DNA of 64,000 nt from contig NZ_BAAAWO010000001.1 in NCBI RefSeq assembly GCF_039535115.1, forward strand, positions 2,542,001-2,606,000. The letters are read 5' to 3'. This document shows positions 8,040 to 16,742 of this stretch, piece by piece (positions within the stretch are counted from its first letter, which is position 1; each line of letters opens with the position of its first letter). The position numbers were made by a program, and so were the translations under genes. The DNA is from Paeniglutamicibacter sulfureus (GTDB taxonomy: Bacteria; Actinomycetota; Actinomycetes; Actinomycetales; Micrococcaceae). The notes under the pieces are model-generated. The model did no database searches. It saw only the letters and a list, made by a program, of their open reading frames with translations, and had not been told where the DNA came from.

Positions 8040-8281
8040 ACGGCCCAAGGGCATGGACTCAACAATTGAAGAAATCTCAGCTATCAACGGCTGCAGCCGG
8101 CGGACGTTCCATCTTGTTCTACCCTCACCGGTACCACCCCATCGCAACGGCCCTGCGCGGCGTCTTTTAAGGCCGTAGATTAGGCCCGGCGCACCTCCGC
8201 GTGTCGTTCACGCTGAAAGTCCAGGGGGAAATCCGGATATCTGGTCCGCACCTCTGCCCCTGGGGTGAGTGGGGAAGATGC

Positions 8282-8608
8282 TTAGACGCTAGCGGAGATG
8301 AGCGTGTAGCCGGCCTCCGTCACTGCGGCTTCGAGAACCGAGTTCTCGATGGCGGAGGTGGTGGTGATGACGGCGGTGGAGGTGCCTCCGGCAGCCAGAA
8401 TGATCTCGACGTTGCTGACCCCCGGGACCTCGTTGAGTTCCTCGGTGACGGAGGAGACGCAGTGGCTGCAGGTCATGCCGTCGATTTTCAGGGTGATATT
8501 GTTCTGGTTCATGGTTTCCTCTGAAGGTTTGGCGGTGATGGTGAGGCCTTCGTTTGAGTTGCTTCCGCAGCCGCAGCCGCCGCAACCGGAGCCTGATTCG
8601 TTGCTCAT
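8282..8608 (-). CDS. copZ: Copper chaperone CopZ (HMA domain) with Cys-rich N-terminal extension
   Basis: A 108-residue heavy-metal-associated protein. The ferredoxin-like HMA domain starts at about residue 38 and carries the copper-binding loop GMTCSHC (C47, C50). The 32-residue extension contains a Gly/Cys run (C9, C12, C14), likely a second Cu(I) site. Both the long-form ATG at 8608 (AAGGAGAACCC upstream) and the internal ATG at 8512 (AGAGGAAACC upstream) have strong ribosome-binding sites, so two isoforms may be made. It lies 40 bp downstream of csoR, in the same operon, and would hand Cu(I) to exporters such as the CopB-type ATPase at 24.4 kb. Confidence 0.9.
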   Translation of the reverse strand: MSNESGSGCGGCGCGSNSNEGLTITAKPSEETMNQNNITLKIDGMTCSHCVSSVTEELNEVPGVSNVEIILAAGGTSTAVITTTSAIENSVLEAAVTEAGYTLISASV

Positions 8609-8648
8609 GGGTTCTCCTTGTGGGGGAGATGGAAACGCGTGTTGCGAA

Positions 8649-8978
8649 TTAGCGCAGCAGGCGATCAATGGCCGTGGTGACCTCGGAAACCTTCTCGTCC
8701 ACGTAGGACCGGTCCCCGGTTTGGATGCTCTGTTCCGCGGCATTCACGACGCAATGGGAAACGTGTTCTTCCAGCAGGCCGAGGCTGACCTTGTGCAGAG
8801 CCGCGTTGATGGCTGAGATCTGCGCGAGGATGTCGATGCAGTATTTGTCCTCATTCACCATGCGGCCGACGCCGCGAACCTGGCCTTCGATGCGGCTGAG
8901 TCGCTTCGTCAGGGCGTCCTTGGTGGCCGTATATCCGTGCCCGACGTGCTCGTCGAGGGGAAGCGCGATGTTTTCCAT
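8649..8978 (-). CDS. csoR: Copper-sensing repressor CsoR
   Basis: A 109-residue all-helical CsoR-family repressor. The Cu(I) ligands are all present with canonical spacing: C47, H72 and C76 (25 and 4 residues apart, as in the Mycobacterium tuberculosis founder). Apo-CsoR binds the operator and copper releases it. Two GC-rich palindromic operator sequences lie just upstream (8989-9030), so csoR-copZ is expected to be autoregulated. A similar site stands before the CopB ATPase gene. Confidence 0.94.
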   Translation of the reverse strand: MENIALPLDEHVGHGYTATKDALTKRLSRIEGQVRGVGRMVNEDKYCIDILAQISAINAALHKVSLGLLEEHVSHCVVNAAEQSIQTGDRSYVDEKVSEVTTAIDRLLR

Positions 8979-8988
8979 ACCTCAAACG

Positions 8989-9030
8989 ATACCCCCAATG
9001 GGTATATTGTCAAATACCCCCCTGGGGTAT
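8989..9030 (-). promoter_or_regulatory. Two CsoR operators
   Basis: TACCCCCAATGGGTA (within 8989-9005) and ATACCCCCCTGGGGTAT (9014-9030) have the A/T-flanked C-run/G-run form of CsoR sites. They lie 10-50 bp before the csoR start codon. Confidence 0.85.
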
Positions 9031-10371
9031 GTGCGTCACGGCTTGGGCTGATGCGGTTTCCTGCGGCATTAGAGGGGCGGCTTTGTGAAATCGGCCAATA
9101 TCGAGGCTGGACCTGCGCGACGTCCGGTAGCGATGGGTTATGAGACATCGCTACCGTGCTCTTTGCCGACGCACCGTTGAGTTTGCGACGCAGTTGGATT
9201 TGTGAACACCGAGGTGGATGTTTTCCTATGATTATGCCGACACCCCCGATCTGGCGGATTCCATGGTGCCAGGACCAGTTCCAGACCCAATCCCGGACGA
9301 CTGCGGAATCGCGCGGAGCTGGGTCAGAGCATCATCAGAATGAATCCCGCGACGGTGCACAGGATTCCCGTCCCCGTAAGTATCCATCCGATGAGCAGGG
9401 CGGGGTTCTCCGCCCGGGGCGTTCCCCGCCCCCTTCGGTCAGGATGGGGGCTGGTCGTAATGGATTTCACCTTGGGGGCCGGCAGTCAAACCCAGGTCTC
9501 TGCGGGATCGTGCAGCAGGTGGGAAGTTGAATGTTTCATCGAAGAACACGGCGGCTTCTCCGGGAGAAGGGACTGGATATGAGTGAGCTTTTCAGTTCCT
9601 AGTCAGGTACCTAAGAACAGGCAAATGCCGCGGCTAGGTTCGCTGCTTCGAGGTTGCATCGCCGCGTCGGGCTCAACAGATGACGTCATCGCATCTAAGT
9701 GGGATAACGGGAATTTGGGCGTTTTTCGGTCTCAGTGGATGGCCCCTGTGGGCGGCAGTGCCGGGACAACGATGTTGTCAGGCTCTTGTCAGCGTTCAGA
9801 TTCACCGCAGTGCGGCGCGTCCCCGACGGTGCTGGAGAGCACCTCCATCGTCCGGTTCCCGAGACCGCCCAGGCCGGCAGGATGTGGTGGGGGATAAACG
9901 CATGTGGGACCCGATTAATATCGAGTCCCACAGCGTGCACCGGCCAGAGGATTTAGGTCTCACCGTTACAGCGACTGCAAGCTCCGTTCAAAAAACCTGC
10001 AGTCGCCTAGAAAGAGCTTATCAGAGCGTCGTTTCCAGTCGAAGCACCCGTCCTGGCCGATCTTTTCACCTCCATGTTGGTTCTTGTGCGGGCGGATACC
10101 AGGGTCCGCACGAAAGGGAAACATAGACACGCATCGACAATTCAAGCAGCTGTTGCGCGTCGCAGTGGATGACCGTGGGTAGTCGCGTTGCCTGACCATG
10201 AGACGGTTTCTTCAACGTTCCCGGATCTGTCCCTTGACCTTCTTCGTCGGCGGCGTCAGGCTGACGACAGACCCTAGTTCTTGGATTTTTGGATCCAGAT
10301 CTTAAAGACGAACGACCCGGTGCCAGTTTCGAAGCCGCACCAGGTCGTTCTGACGCGAAACGAGTCGCGCT
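9031..10371. other. Long stretch without a confident gene
   Basis: About 1.3 kb between csoR and the transposition module. Frames are short and not protein-like, apart from the possible 48-aa membrane peptide at 9324-9470. An inverted pair GCGACTGCA/TGCAGTCGC lies at 9971-10006. Otherwise I see nothing. It is probably decayed DNA left by the insertion. Confidence 0.5.
9324..9470 (-). CDS. Possible small membrane peptide (48 aa)
   Basis: A GTG-initiated frame of 48 codons. It encodes a charged N-terminus (KSITTSPHPDRRGRGTPR) and then one hydrophobic helix with NPALLIGWILTGTGIL and AGFILMML at the C-terminus. The clean division between Arg-rich head and transmembrane tail looks like a real single-pass peptide. 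There is no clear ribosome-binding site and no operon partner. Confidence 0.35.
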   Translation of the reverse strand: MKSITTSPHPDRRGRGTPRAENPALLIGWILTGTGILCTVAGFILMML

Positions 10372-11022
10372 GTGCTCACCGTAAGCCACGATCCCGCCGC
10401 TGTCGAATTCCAGCTCTTCTCCCGCACGCTGAGCTGCCCCCGGTGCAGTGGATCCTTGAAGCCGTGGGGGTTTGGGCGGGAGCGGATCATCAGATACCAG
10501 GTGCCGGTCGTGAACCGCCGGGTTCTGCCACGCAGGGCCCGCTGCCATCAGTGCCAGAGCACCCATATCCTGCTGCCGGTGGCGTTGACCGCCCGTCGAG
10601 CCGATGCGGCTGCGGTGATCGCGCACGCCGTGGAATCGAGCATTGTCTCCGGAGCGGGGCACCGGAAAATCGCCGCGCAGCTGGGCCGCCCGCAGACCAC
10701 CGTCCGCGGATGGATCCGGGATTTCAGGGCCAACGCCCCGGCGATCCTGACGGAATTCACCGCACGGGTGCACCGCGCCACCGCCGAGTCCCTGGGATTC
10801 TGGCCGACTCCGGCGCCCACGGCCGCGGCCAACGCGCTGGGCATGCTCATGGCCCATGCCCGGGTGCTGGCCCACCACCACGGGGCAATCCCCGGCCAAG
10901 CCCCGGTCGCCAACGTGACGTGGCCTGTTGCCGCCCTGGCCGGGCATGGCCCATGGTTCTTCAGCGGTCGCCAGCGTCTCGAGGCGGTGCAACACCAGCC
11001 CGCCCTGCCGCAGGAAGCCTAA
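10372..11022 (+). CDS. DUF6431-type transposon accessory protein (zinc finger + HTH)
   Basis: A 216-residue protein with a GTG start. It has a zinc-ribbon (CPRC near residue 24 and CHQC near residue 58) followed by a helix-turn-helix (GHRKIAAQLGRPQTTVRGW, about residues 95-115). I recall the name DUF6431 for such proteins in front of DDE-recombinase/ATPase gene pairs in Micrococcaceae; the domain name is from memory. It probably helps recognise transposon ends or targets. The following transposase gene begins 88 bp downstream. Confidence 0.7.
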   Translation: MLTVSHDPAAVEFQLFSRTLSCPRCSGSLKPWGFGRERIIRYQVPVVNRRVLPRRARCHQCQSTHILLPVALTARRADAAAVIAHAVESSIVSGAGHRKIAAQLGRPQTTVRGWIRDFRANAPAILTEFTARVHRATAESLGFWPTPAPTAAANALGMLMAHARVLAHHHGAIPGQAPVANVTWPVAALAGHGPWFFSGRQRLEAVQHQPALPQEA

Positions 11023-11110
11023 CTGGGCCAAGGTGGGGTTCACGTGTCGTTTCCGGATCTCCGGCGAGGACATGGGTCCATGTTTCACCCCGCCGGAAGG
11101 AACCTTTTCG

Positions 11111-12658
11111 ATGATCAGTGCCTCGCTTCACCTACCCGATCAGCTTGTCCCTGCCCCGCCGAGACCACCCGCCGTGCCGCCGCAGGCCCCCATGGAGAGC
11201 ACCGGTGGCGAGGATGCCTTGCCGCAGCCGGCGGTGGTCGTTTCCCCGGTGCCGGCCAACCCTGCCCCGCGGGCCAACACCCCCTTGATGCGCAAGGAGC
11301 ACCGTGAGAAGATCGCCCTGTTCCGCTACCAAATCGTGCGGGCCGCGGCGGATCGGTCGTTGAGCTCCCGCCAGCGCGGACCCCTGGTCCGGGCCCTGGC
11401 CGAGGTTGATCATCCCTGGCCCTTCGGTGGCACCCGCCGCTTCTCCCGCGAAACCCTGGACCGCTGGATCAAAGCGTGGTGGGACCACGGGTTTGACGGG
11501 CTGAAACCGGACGAACGAGCCTGCGCCCCCTACATCGATTCGACCGTGCTGAGCCTGGCCGAAACCCTCAAACGGGAGAAACCCAACCGCACCGCCGCGC
11601 AGGTGAAGCGGATCATCACCGAAGCCATGGGCCAGGCACCCTCGGAGACCACGCTGCTGCGCTACTTCCGTGCCCGGAACATTTCCACCGGCACCCGCCC
11701 GGTCGCCACCGGTCGCTTCGAGACCGAGAAATCCAACGAGATCTGGGTCGGTGATGCCCTGCACGGGCCACGGATCGGTGGGCGAAAGACGTTTCTGTTC
11801 GCGTTCCTTGATGATCACTCCCGCATGGTCACCGCCGCCCGCTGGGCCTATGCCGAGGATGCCATCCGGCTTTCGGCGGTCCTGCGTCCGGCCCTGCAAA
11901 CCCACGGCATCCCCGAGGTCGCCTACCTGGACAACGGGGCCGCCATGAGTGACAAGTCGCTGGCGCGCACGTGCGCCAAACTCGGGATCAGGCTGGTGCA
12001 TTCGGCCCCCTACCGGCCCCAGGGACGGGGCAAGATCGAACGCTTCTTCAACACGGTCACCAGCCAGTTCCTCGGTGAAATCACGGTCACCGACACACCC
12101 ATGCTCCCGGGCACCGACCCGGAGGCCGGCTCGCAGATCAGCTCCCTTCACGAGTTGAACACGCTGTTCACCGCATGGGTGAACATGGTCTATCACCACC
12201 AACAACACACCAGCATCGGGCAAACGCCCCTGGCCCGATGGGAAGCATCCTGGGAACACCGCACCCCGGTGCGCAAATCCCTGGCCGAGATCCGTGAGGC
12301 GTTCCTCTGGTCAGATGTCCGCACGGTGACCAAGACCGGGACCGTATCCCTGCACTCAAACACCTACGAGGTCGACCCGCTGCTGGCCGGCACCAAGGTG
12401 GAACTGATCTATGACCCCTTCGACCTGGACGGGGAAATCACCGTGAACAACCACGAGGGAAACCCGGCGGGGACGGCCCGGCCACTGGATATCGGACGGC
12501 ACGTGCATTCCAAGGTCACCAACGCCGTGAAGGACAACGACTCCGCAACCAACATCAGCACCGGGATCAACTACCTGGACCTGGTCGCCACCCGGCACCG
12601 CGAATCCCTCACGGCCGCACCGATCAGCTTCGCCGAGATCCAGGAGCGTGCCCGTTGA
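11111..12658 (+). CDS. DDE-type transposase/integrase (Mu/IS481-like)
   Basis: A 515-residue DDE recombinase. It has an N-terminal helix-turn-helix region, then the rve core with catalytic D in WVGDALHGP, D in YLDNGAAMS and E in GKIERFFN, then a C-terminal Mu-transposase-like beta domain. I choose the ATG at 11111 because GGAAGGAACC lies 8 bp before it; residues read from further upstream are Pro/Arg noise. Its stop overlaps the start of the ATPase gene (TTGA), so the two are translationally coupled. Together they resemble TnpA/TnpB pairs of Tn5053/Tn552-type elements. Confidence 0.88.
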   Translation: MISASLHLPDQLVPAPPRPPAVPPQAPMESTGGEDALPQPAVVVSPVPANPAPRANTPLMRKEHREKIALFRYQIVRAAADRSLSSRQRGPLVRALAEVDHPWPFGGTRRFSRETLDRWIKAWWDHGFDGLKPDERACAPYIDSTVLSLAETLKREKPNRTAAQVKRIITEAMGQAPSETTLLRYFRARNISTGTRPVATGRFETEKSNEIWVGDALHGPRIGGRKTFLFAFLDDHSRMVTAARWAYAEDAIRLSAVLRPALQTHGIPEVAYLDNGAAMSDKSLARTCAKLGIRLVHSAPYRPQGRGKIERFFNTVTSQFLGEITVTDTPMLPGTDPEAGSQISSLHELNTLFTAWVNMVYHHQQHTSIGQTPLARWEASWEHRTPVRKSLAEIREAFLWSDVRTVTKTGTVSLHSNTYEVDPLLAGTKVELIYDPFDLDGEITVNNHEGNPAGTARPLDIGRHVHSKVTNAVKDNDSATNISTGINYLDLVATRHRESLTAAPISFAEIQERAR

Positions 12659-13470
12659 GCCAGATCGATAGCCTGCAAAGCTATTTTGGTTTTTCCCGGC
12701 TTCCTTTTGGCCGTGATATCCCGCCGGCGGCGCTGAACCAGCACCCCGGGCACCGCGAGGCGGTCGCCCGCATCTCCTGGTGCATCGACCAGCGCCGCAT
12801 GGGAGTGATCGCCGGGGAAGTCGGGGCCGGGAAGACCGTGGCGGCCCGCGCCGCACTGGCGCACCTGGAACCATCCCGCCACCAAATCATCTATGTCCCG
12901 GATCCGACCATCGGGATCCGCGGGATCCGTGCAGCGATTGTGACCGCGCTGGGGGCCACGCCCTCCTTCTTCTCCGGAGCCCTGGCCGCGCAGGCCGCGG
13001 CCCTGCTCGCCGGCGAACTCGACGAACGCTCTCGCCTGCCGGTGATTGTCATCGATGAAGCACACCTGCTGACCAACGAAGACCTCGAATCATTGAGGAT
13101 GCTCTCAAACGTCAGCATGGATACGGAGTCGCATTTCGCGTTGTTGCTCATCGGTCAACCCACCCTGCGGCGCCGGTTGAAACTGGCGGTGCTGGCCGCC
13201 CTGGACCAACGGATCGGGACCCGGTTCACCATCAACGGGATGAATCTGGAGGACACCAGCGACTACATCAAGGGACATCTTGGATTCGCAGGCCGAACTG
13301 ATCCCTTGTTCTCCGAAGATGCGATCACCGTCATCCATCAGGCGTCCCGTGGCTACCCGCGCACCGTGAACAACCTGGCCCTGGCCGCACTCATGGCCAC
13401 CCGCTCGGCCAAAGGCGCGATCGTGGACCAATCCGCGGCGCAGTCGGCGGTGAGCGAATTCAGCGAATAA
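12655..13470 (+). CDS. ExeA/TniB-like AAA ATPase of the transposition module
   Basis: A 271-residue AAA ATPase with Walker A GEVGAGKT (residues 54-61) and Walker B VIVIDEAH (about residues 130-137). Such ATPases choose target DNA and activate the partner DDE transposase (MuB/TniB/ExeA type). It starts at a TTG that overlaps the transposase stop codon by 4 bp. A strong hairpin terminator follows 45 bp after the stop. Confidence 0.88.
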   Translation: MSQIDSLQSYFGFSRLPFGRDIPPAALNQHPGHREAVARISWCIDQRRMGVIAGEVGAGKTVAARAALAHLEPSRHQIIYVPDPTIGIRGIRAAIVTALGATPSFFSGALAAQAAALLAGELDERSRLPVIVIDEAHLLTNEDLESLRMLSNVSMDTESHFALLLIGQPTLRRRLKLAVLAALDQRIGTRFTINGMNLEDTSDYIKGHLGFAGRTDPLFSEDAITVIHQASRGYPRTVNNLALAALMATRSAKGAIVDQSAAQSAVSEFSE

Positions 13471-13513
13471 CCCAACCGGCACCCCTGCCGACCAGCCCGC
13501 CGGCATGACCACG

Positions 13514-13547
13514 AACGCCTCGCCAAGATCATCCTGGCGAGGCGTTT
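13514..13547 (+). terminator. Terminator of the transposition module
   Basis: ACGCCTCGCCA, 9-nt loop, TGGCGAGGCGT followed by TT. The 11-bp perfect stem lies directly after the ATPase gene. Confidence 0.85.
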
Positions 13548-13908
13548 CTATGGCAGGTTCGTCGTCAAACTCGGTGGCGGCTTCATCGTCAAATTACGCG
13601 ACGGTCAACAGCAGCATGCGTGGTCGTCTGCGTAGATGAGGACTTCTTCCAGGGGCTGCCCATGAAACGGATGAACCTCACAACCGCTATGTCGCCCTTT
13701 CCCTACTCTTCACCTATCACTTCGGCGATCCGTTGCTGCCACACATGTAGTACCAAGGCGGGATTGGACGTGTTCTGACACATGAACACCCGGAAAGGGG
13801 GAAGAACGGAACCAGACGTAGGCGAGTTCGACGGCCGTATTCGCGAATGAAACCCATGACCTCACTTTCGCCCGAAGCCCGGGACCACGCGTTTGTCCGC
13901 CGCATGGA
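13548..13908. other. Gene-free stretch after the transposon
   Basis: No gene seen. TTCGTCGTCAAA and TTCATCGTCAAA near 13558-13591 are short direct repeats that might belong to the transposon end. I could not find a matching inverted copy upstream of 10372 with confidence, so the element's ends remain undefined. Confidence 0.4.
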
Positions 13909-13938
13909 TTGATAACGGAATTGTAACTTTTTTATATA
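13909..13938 (+). promoter_or_regulatory. Likely housekeeping promoter of the M23 gene
   Basis: TTGATA and TATATA are separated by 18 bp, just upstream of the riboswitch. This is an unusually AT-rich patch for the region. Confidence 0.55.
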
Positions 13939-13943
13939 CCCCG

Positions 13944-14162
13944 GTAGAGTTACACGTTGGGTTTCACTTACGCAAATCCGTCCCGATCCGGTTCGCATAA
14001 CCCTACCGGCGGATCGCGGAGCAAGAATTCCCGGTAGGGGCGGAGGACCCATTCAACCGTTCCTGGTCTTGGACCACGGATCTTGGGGTGAAGCTGAGTC
14101 CACTATGTAGGCTCAGCCGAGTTGATCTCATGACTCGAATCCGACAGCTAACTTCGCAGGCG
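13944..14162 (+). ncRNA. c-di-AMP riboswitch (ydaO/yuaA class), copy 1
   Basis: The 5' leader of the M23 gene carries the class signature: a GGGCGGAGGACCCA segment, GGGGTGAAGCTGA, and the 3' consensus GACAGCTAACTTCGCAGGC at 14144-14162. In Actinobacteria this riboswitch typically precedes cell-wall hydrolase genes and turns them off when c-di-AMP is high. The second copy at 15252 shares the same blocks. Confidence 0.88.
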
Positions 14163-14181
14163 ATACATGAGAGGTAGACAT

Positions 14182-15189
14182 TTGACTCAGCAGCACACTC
14201 CCGGGCGCCGCCGTGCTTCCGGCCCCGTTGATGCTTCGCCTGCTGAAGGTTCACTAGAGCAGATCGCGGACACCGCACTGAGCGGTGAAAGCACTGCCCG
14301 ACGTTCCGGTCGACGCGCCCTGAGCGCGGTCCCGGATTCCGTCGAGGCCCCCGATAGCATGCAGTACCTTGGCCGCCGCTTTGCGGCGGGCCTGCGCTAC
14401 GGCGCATCCCCGGACGCGGCAAGCATTGCCGCCACCGAAATCCCTACTCCCCTGGTTGCTCCCACGACTTCGGTTGCAGCTCCGGCCGAAGTCGACGAAC
14501 TGGACAACGTCCTGAAGTTCGAGCCCCGGACGCAACGCCCCCGACTTGGGTATGCGCACATGATCGCAGCAGTCGCAGCCGTTTCCGGTCTGGCATTCGC
14601 CGCCGTCACCCCGGGGCAGGATGTCGAGGAAATTGCCTCGGAGACCCAGCGCGTCGCCCAGACTGCTGTCGCAGATGTCAAGGCCCCGGCCAATGACGAG
14701 GTCAAGATCGAGCGGGCCTCGCTGACCAGCGAGTTCACCGAGGAAGACAAGCTGGCAACGGTCGTGACCGCTTCCGGCGGCGATGTCACCAAAGTCGAAA
14801 GCGGCGGGGTCCTGGCCCAACCGTTGGACACCGTGCGATTGACTTCGCGTTTCGGGTTCCGGAAGAATCCGACCGGCCCGGGTTTCATGAACCACAACGG
14901 GCTGGACTACGGCGCCGCGTGCGGGACCCCTGTGAAGGCCAGTGCCGCCGGCACTGTCGTGCAGTCCGAGTTTGCCGGCCACTCCGGCAATCGCGTGCAG
15001 ATCGACCATGGCAACGGGCTGGAGACAAGCTACAACCACAATTCGGCACTCAAGGTGTCGGTGGGCCAGAAGGTCAAGCGCGGAGAAGTTGTCGCGCTTG
15101 TCGGCACCACGGGCAACTCGACCGGCTGCCACGTCCACCTCGAGGTCATCGTCAACGGCAAGTGGGTAAACCCCGAGGCTTGGTTATAA
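14182..15189 (+). CDS. M23 family metallopeptidase (cell-wall endopeptidase)
   Basis: A 335-residue secreted or membrane-anchored peptidase. A long Ala/Ser/Arg-rich N-terminal region leads to a hydrophobic segment (MIAAVAAVSGLAFAAV, about residues 125-140), then the LytM/M23 domain. Zinc ligands are visible in NHNGLDYG (HxxxD) and CHVHLEV (HxH). I prefer the TTG at 14182, which follows GAGAGGT by 6 bp. An ATG at 14167 is in frame but lies on the ribosome-binding site. It is controlled by the c-di-AMP riboswitch just upstream and paired with the NlpC/P60 gene downstream. Confidence 0.88.
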   Translation: MTQQHTPGRRRASGPVDASPAEGSLEQIADTALSGESTARRSGRRALSAVPDSVEAPDSMQYLGRRFAAGLRYGASPDAASIAATEIPTPLVAPTTSVAAPAEVDELDNVLKFEPRTQRPRLGYAHMIAAVAAVSGLAFAAVTPGQDVEEIASETQRVAQTAVADVKAPANDEVKIERASLTSEFTEEDKLATVVTASGGDVTKVESGGVLAQPLDTVRLTSRFGFRKNPTGPGFMNHNGLDYGAACGTPVKASAAGTVVQSEFAGHSGNRVQIDHGNGLETSYNHNSALKVSVGQKVKRGEVVALVGTTGNSTGCHVHLEVIVNGKWVNPEAWL

Positions 15190-15251
15190 CGGCAATTGTC
15201 ACTGTTCCGTGACCAAAACGTGACTTGTGGATTAGCTTCATATATTCTAAG

Positions 15252-15456
15252 TAAGTGATCGGGGATCAACCCTGTTCACCGCCGCGGGAAGTGCCGAGCA
15301 CTGCCAGCCCACGGTGTCCGTTCACTTACTCGTTTGGCAGTGGCGGGGGACCCACTTTCGGTTTCCACACCAGGAAGCCTTGGGGTTAAGTGGTTCGGCC
15401 TGGCGGCCGGATTGCCGAGTGACTCCCACTCGAACCCGACAGCTCACCTCGCAGGC
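15252..15456 (+). ncRNA. c-di-AMP riboswitch (ydaO/yuaA class), copy 2
   Basis: The leader of the NlpC/P60 gene has the same arrangement as copy 1: GGGGGACCCAC at about 15346-15355, GGGGTTAAGTGG, and GACAGCTCACCTCGCAGGC at about 15438-15456. A TATATT hexamer at 15241 may be the -10 element. Confidence 0.88.
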
Positions 15457-15476
15457 ATCAGGAGAGGCATTACCAC

Positions 15477-16322
15477 GTGACTACACGTCAAGCATTGGGC
15501 CGCCACCGCGCGACCCCGGTTCGGATCAACCCGCTCGAATCCATCTCGAAGGCAGTCGCCTCGAACGCCGGATCCGTTGGCCGCCAGGCAGCAGTCGTTG
15601 CCGCCGCCTCCGGCCTGGTCCTCACTTTGGGTGTTCCGGCCCAGGGCGATGTTTCCCGCGAAGCAAGCGCCGTTCCCGTTGAAGGGCTTAGCCCGGAGCG
15701 TGTAGCCGTCAAGGCCGTTTCGGTCTCGGCGTCCAAGGACCTGACCATCGAGCGCGCGGCGTTCACCTCGAAGCCTGCCCCTGCTCCCGTCGTGGTTGCC
15801 GTGGCCAAGGAAGTTGCCCCCAGCAGCACCGCGACGAAGACGCGGTCCAACGACACCGCTCCGATGGCTCGCTCCAACAACGACTCTGATGCCTACGCGC
15901 CGGTCACCCGCTCGAACCGCGACAGTGCGCCGGAAGCCTCGACCCCGAAGCCCAAGAGCGATTCGATGAACACCGCGAACCTCTCCGGCATTGCTGCAAC
16001 CGCCGCCAAGTATGAGGGCGTTCCCTACGTATGGGGCGGCAATACCCCGTCGGGCTGGGACTGCTCCGGCTTCGTCAAGTACGTCTACGCAAAACACGGC
16101 ATCAACATCGCCCGCGGCACCTCCGCCATCCGCGCCTCCGGCCAGTTCGTCCGCACCAGCTCTCCGAAGCCCGGCGACCTGGTCTTCCAGAACGGCGGCG
16201 GCCACGTCGGCATCTACCTCGGCGGCGGCAAGATGATCGGCGCACAGAACCCGACTACGGACACGCTTCTCCACAATGTGACTCGCAACCCCCTCTACGG
16301 GTACTACACCCTCAAGGGCTAA
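15477..16322 (+). CDS. NlpC/P60 family cell-wall hydrolase
   Basis: A 281-residue protein with a GTG start behind GGAGAGGC. The N-terminal 60 residues include a basic stretch and a hydrophobic segment, consistent with export. A Ser/Lys/Pro-rich linker (residues 85-160) precedes the C-terminal NlpC/P60 domain. That domain has catalytic Cys in WDCSGFVKY and His in GGHVGIYLG. It would cleave peptidoglycan peptide stems. Its riboswitch leader and the following terminator make it a single-gene unit parallel to the upstream M23 gene. Confidence 0.92.
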   Translation: MTTRQALGRHRATPVRINPLESISKAVASNAGSVGRQAAVVAAASGLVLTLGVPAQGDVSREASAVPVEGLSPERVAVKAVSVSASKDLTIERAAFTSKPAPAPVVVAVAKEVAPSSTATKTRSNDTAPMARSNNDSDAYAPVTRSNRDSAPEASTPKPKSDSMNTANLSGIAATAAKYEGVPYVWGGNTPSGWDCSGFVKYVYAKHGINIARGTSAIRASGQFVRTSSPKPGDLVFQNGGGHVGIYLGGGKMIGAQNPTTDTLLHNVTRNPLYGYYTLKG

Positions 16323-16333
16323 GCGCAAGCGTT

Positions 16334-16375
16334 CCAAGGCCTCCGTCGATCCGCAAGGATCGACGGAGGCCTTGG
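16334..16375 (+). terminator. Rho-independent terminator of the NlpC/P60 gene
   Basis: A perfect 19-bp stem (CCAAGGCCTCCGTCGATCC and its complement) around a GCAA tetraloop, followed by TTCTTTTG. Confidence 0.93.
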
Positions 16376-16742
16376 TTCTTTTGACATGGGTTCTCCCTCA
16401 TAGCGGGTCCTTGACCTGCGCTATGCTTGACAGGGCCCAGTTACGCTGAACTGGAACGATGGTAGCCAAGTTCACATCAGAAATATTCTGGATAATCTCC
16501 TGCGACAGCGGTCAAAAAGCACTTCTAATAATGCGTAATTCGCTGCGGCCCCAAGCGGGCGCCCTGTTTCACAAGGACCGGGTTAACCTCTTGGGTGCGG
16601 GGGGTCGCGGTGGGACTCTTAGCCGAATGCATCCCGCCGCGACACCCACCACTAGACGAAATCCAAGAACGTCATCTGGATCCTGAGTGTATGCACGCTT
16701 CGGCGGACTGTCATACCCGCGTTGGTTCCCGCGGAAGGCGGT
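16376..16742. other. Gene-free intergenic stretch
   Basis: Lies between the terminator of the plus-strand peptidase and the end of the minus-strand ccsB. No frame with protein-like composition and no clear repeat seen. Confidence 0.5.

Larger units (their letters stand above)
7737..8281. other. Gene-free stretch with palindromes
   Basis: No convincing coding frame. It contains the two palindromes listed separately and a weaker ATGCC/GGCAT pair near 7838-7854. It separates the minus-strand backbone from the copper genes. Confidence 0.5.

Noticed and set aside
9971..10006. Inverted pair GCGACTGCA/TGCAGTCGC as a terminator
   Set aside because: 18-nt loop, no T-run and no gene ending nearby.
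10066..11088. Long minus-strand open frame opposite the DUF6431 gene
   Set aside because: Gly/Arg/Pro-rich composition and position exactly antisense to a recognisable protein; a high-GC shadow.
10241..13600. Terminal inverted repeats of the three-gene transposition module
   Set aside because: CTGACGACAGACC near 10261 and GGTTCGTCGTCAAA near 13556 look loosely complementary, but the match is too short and gapped to define ends.
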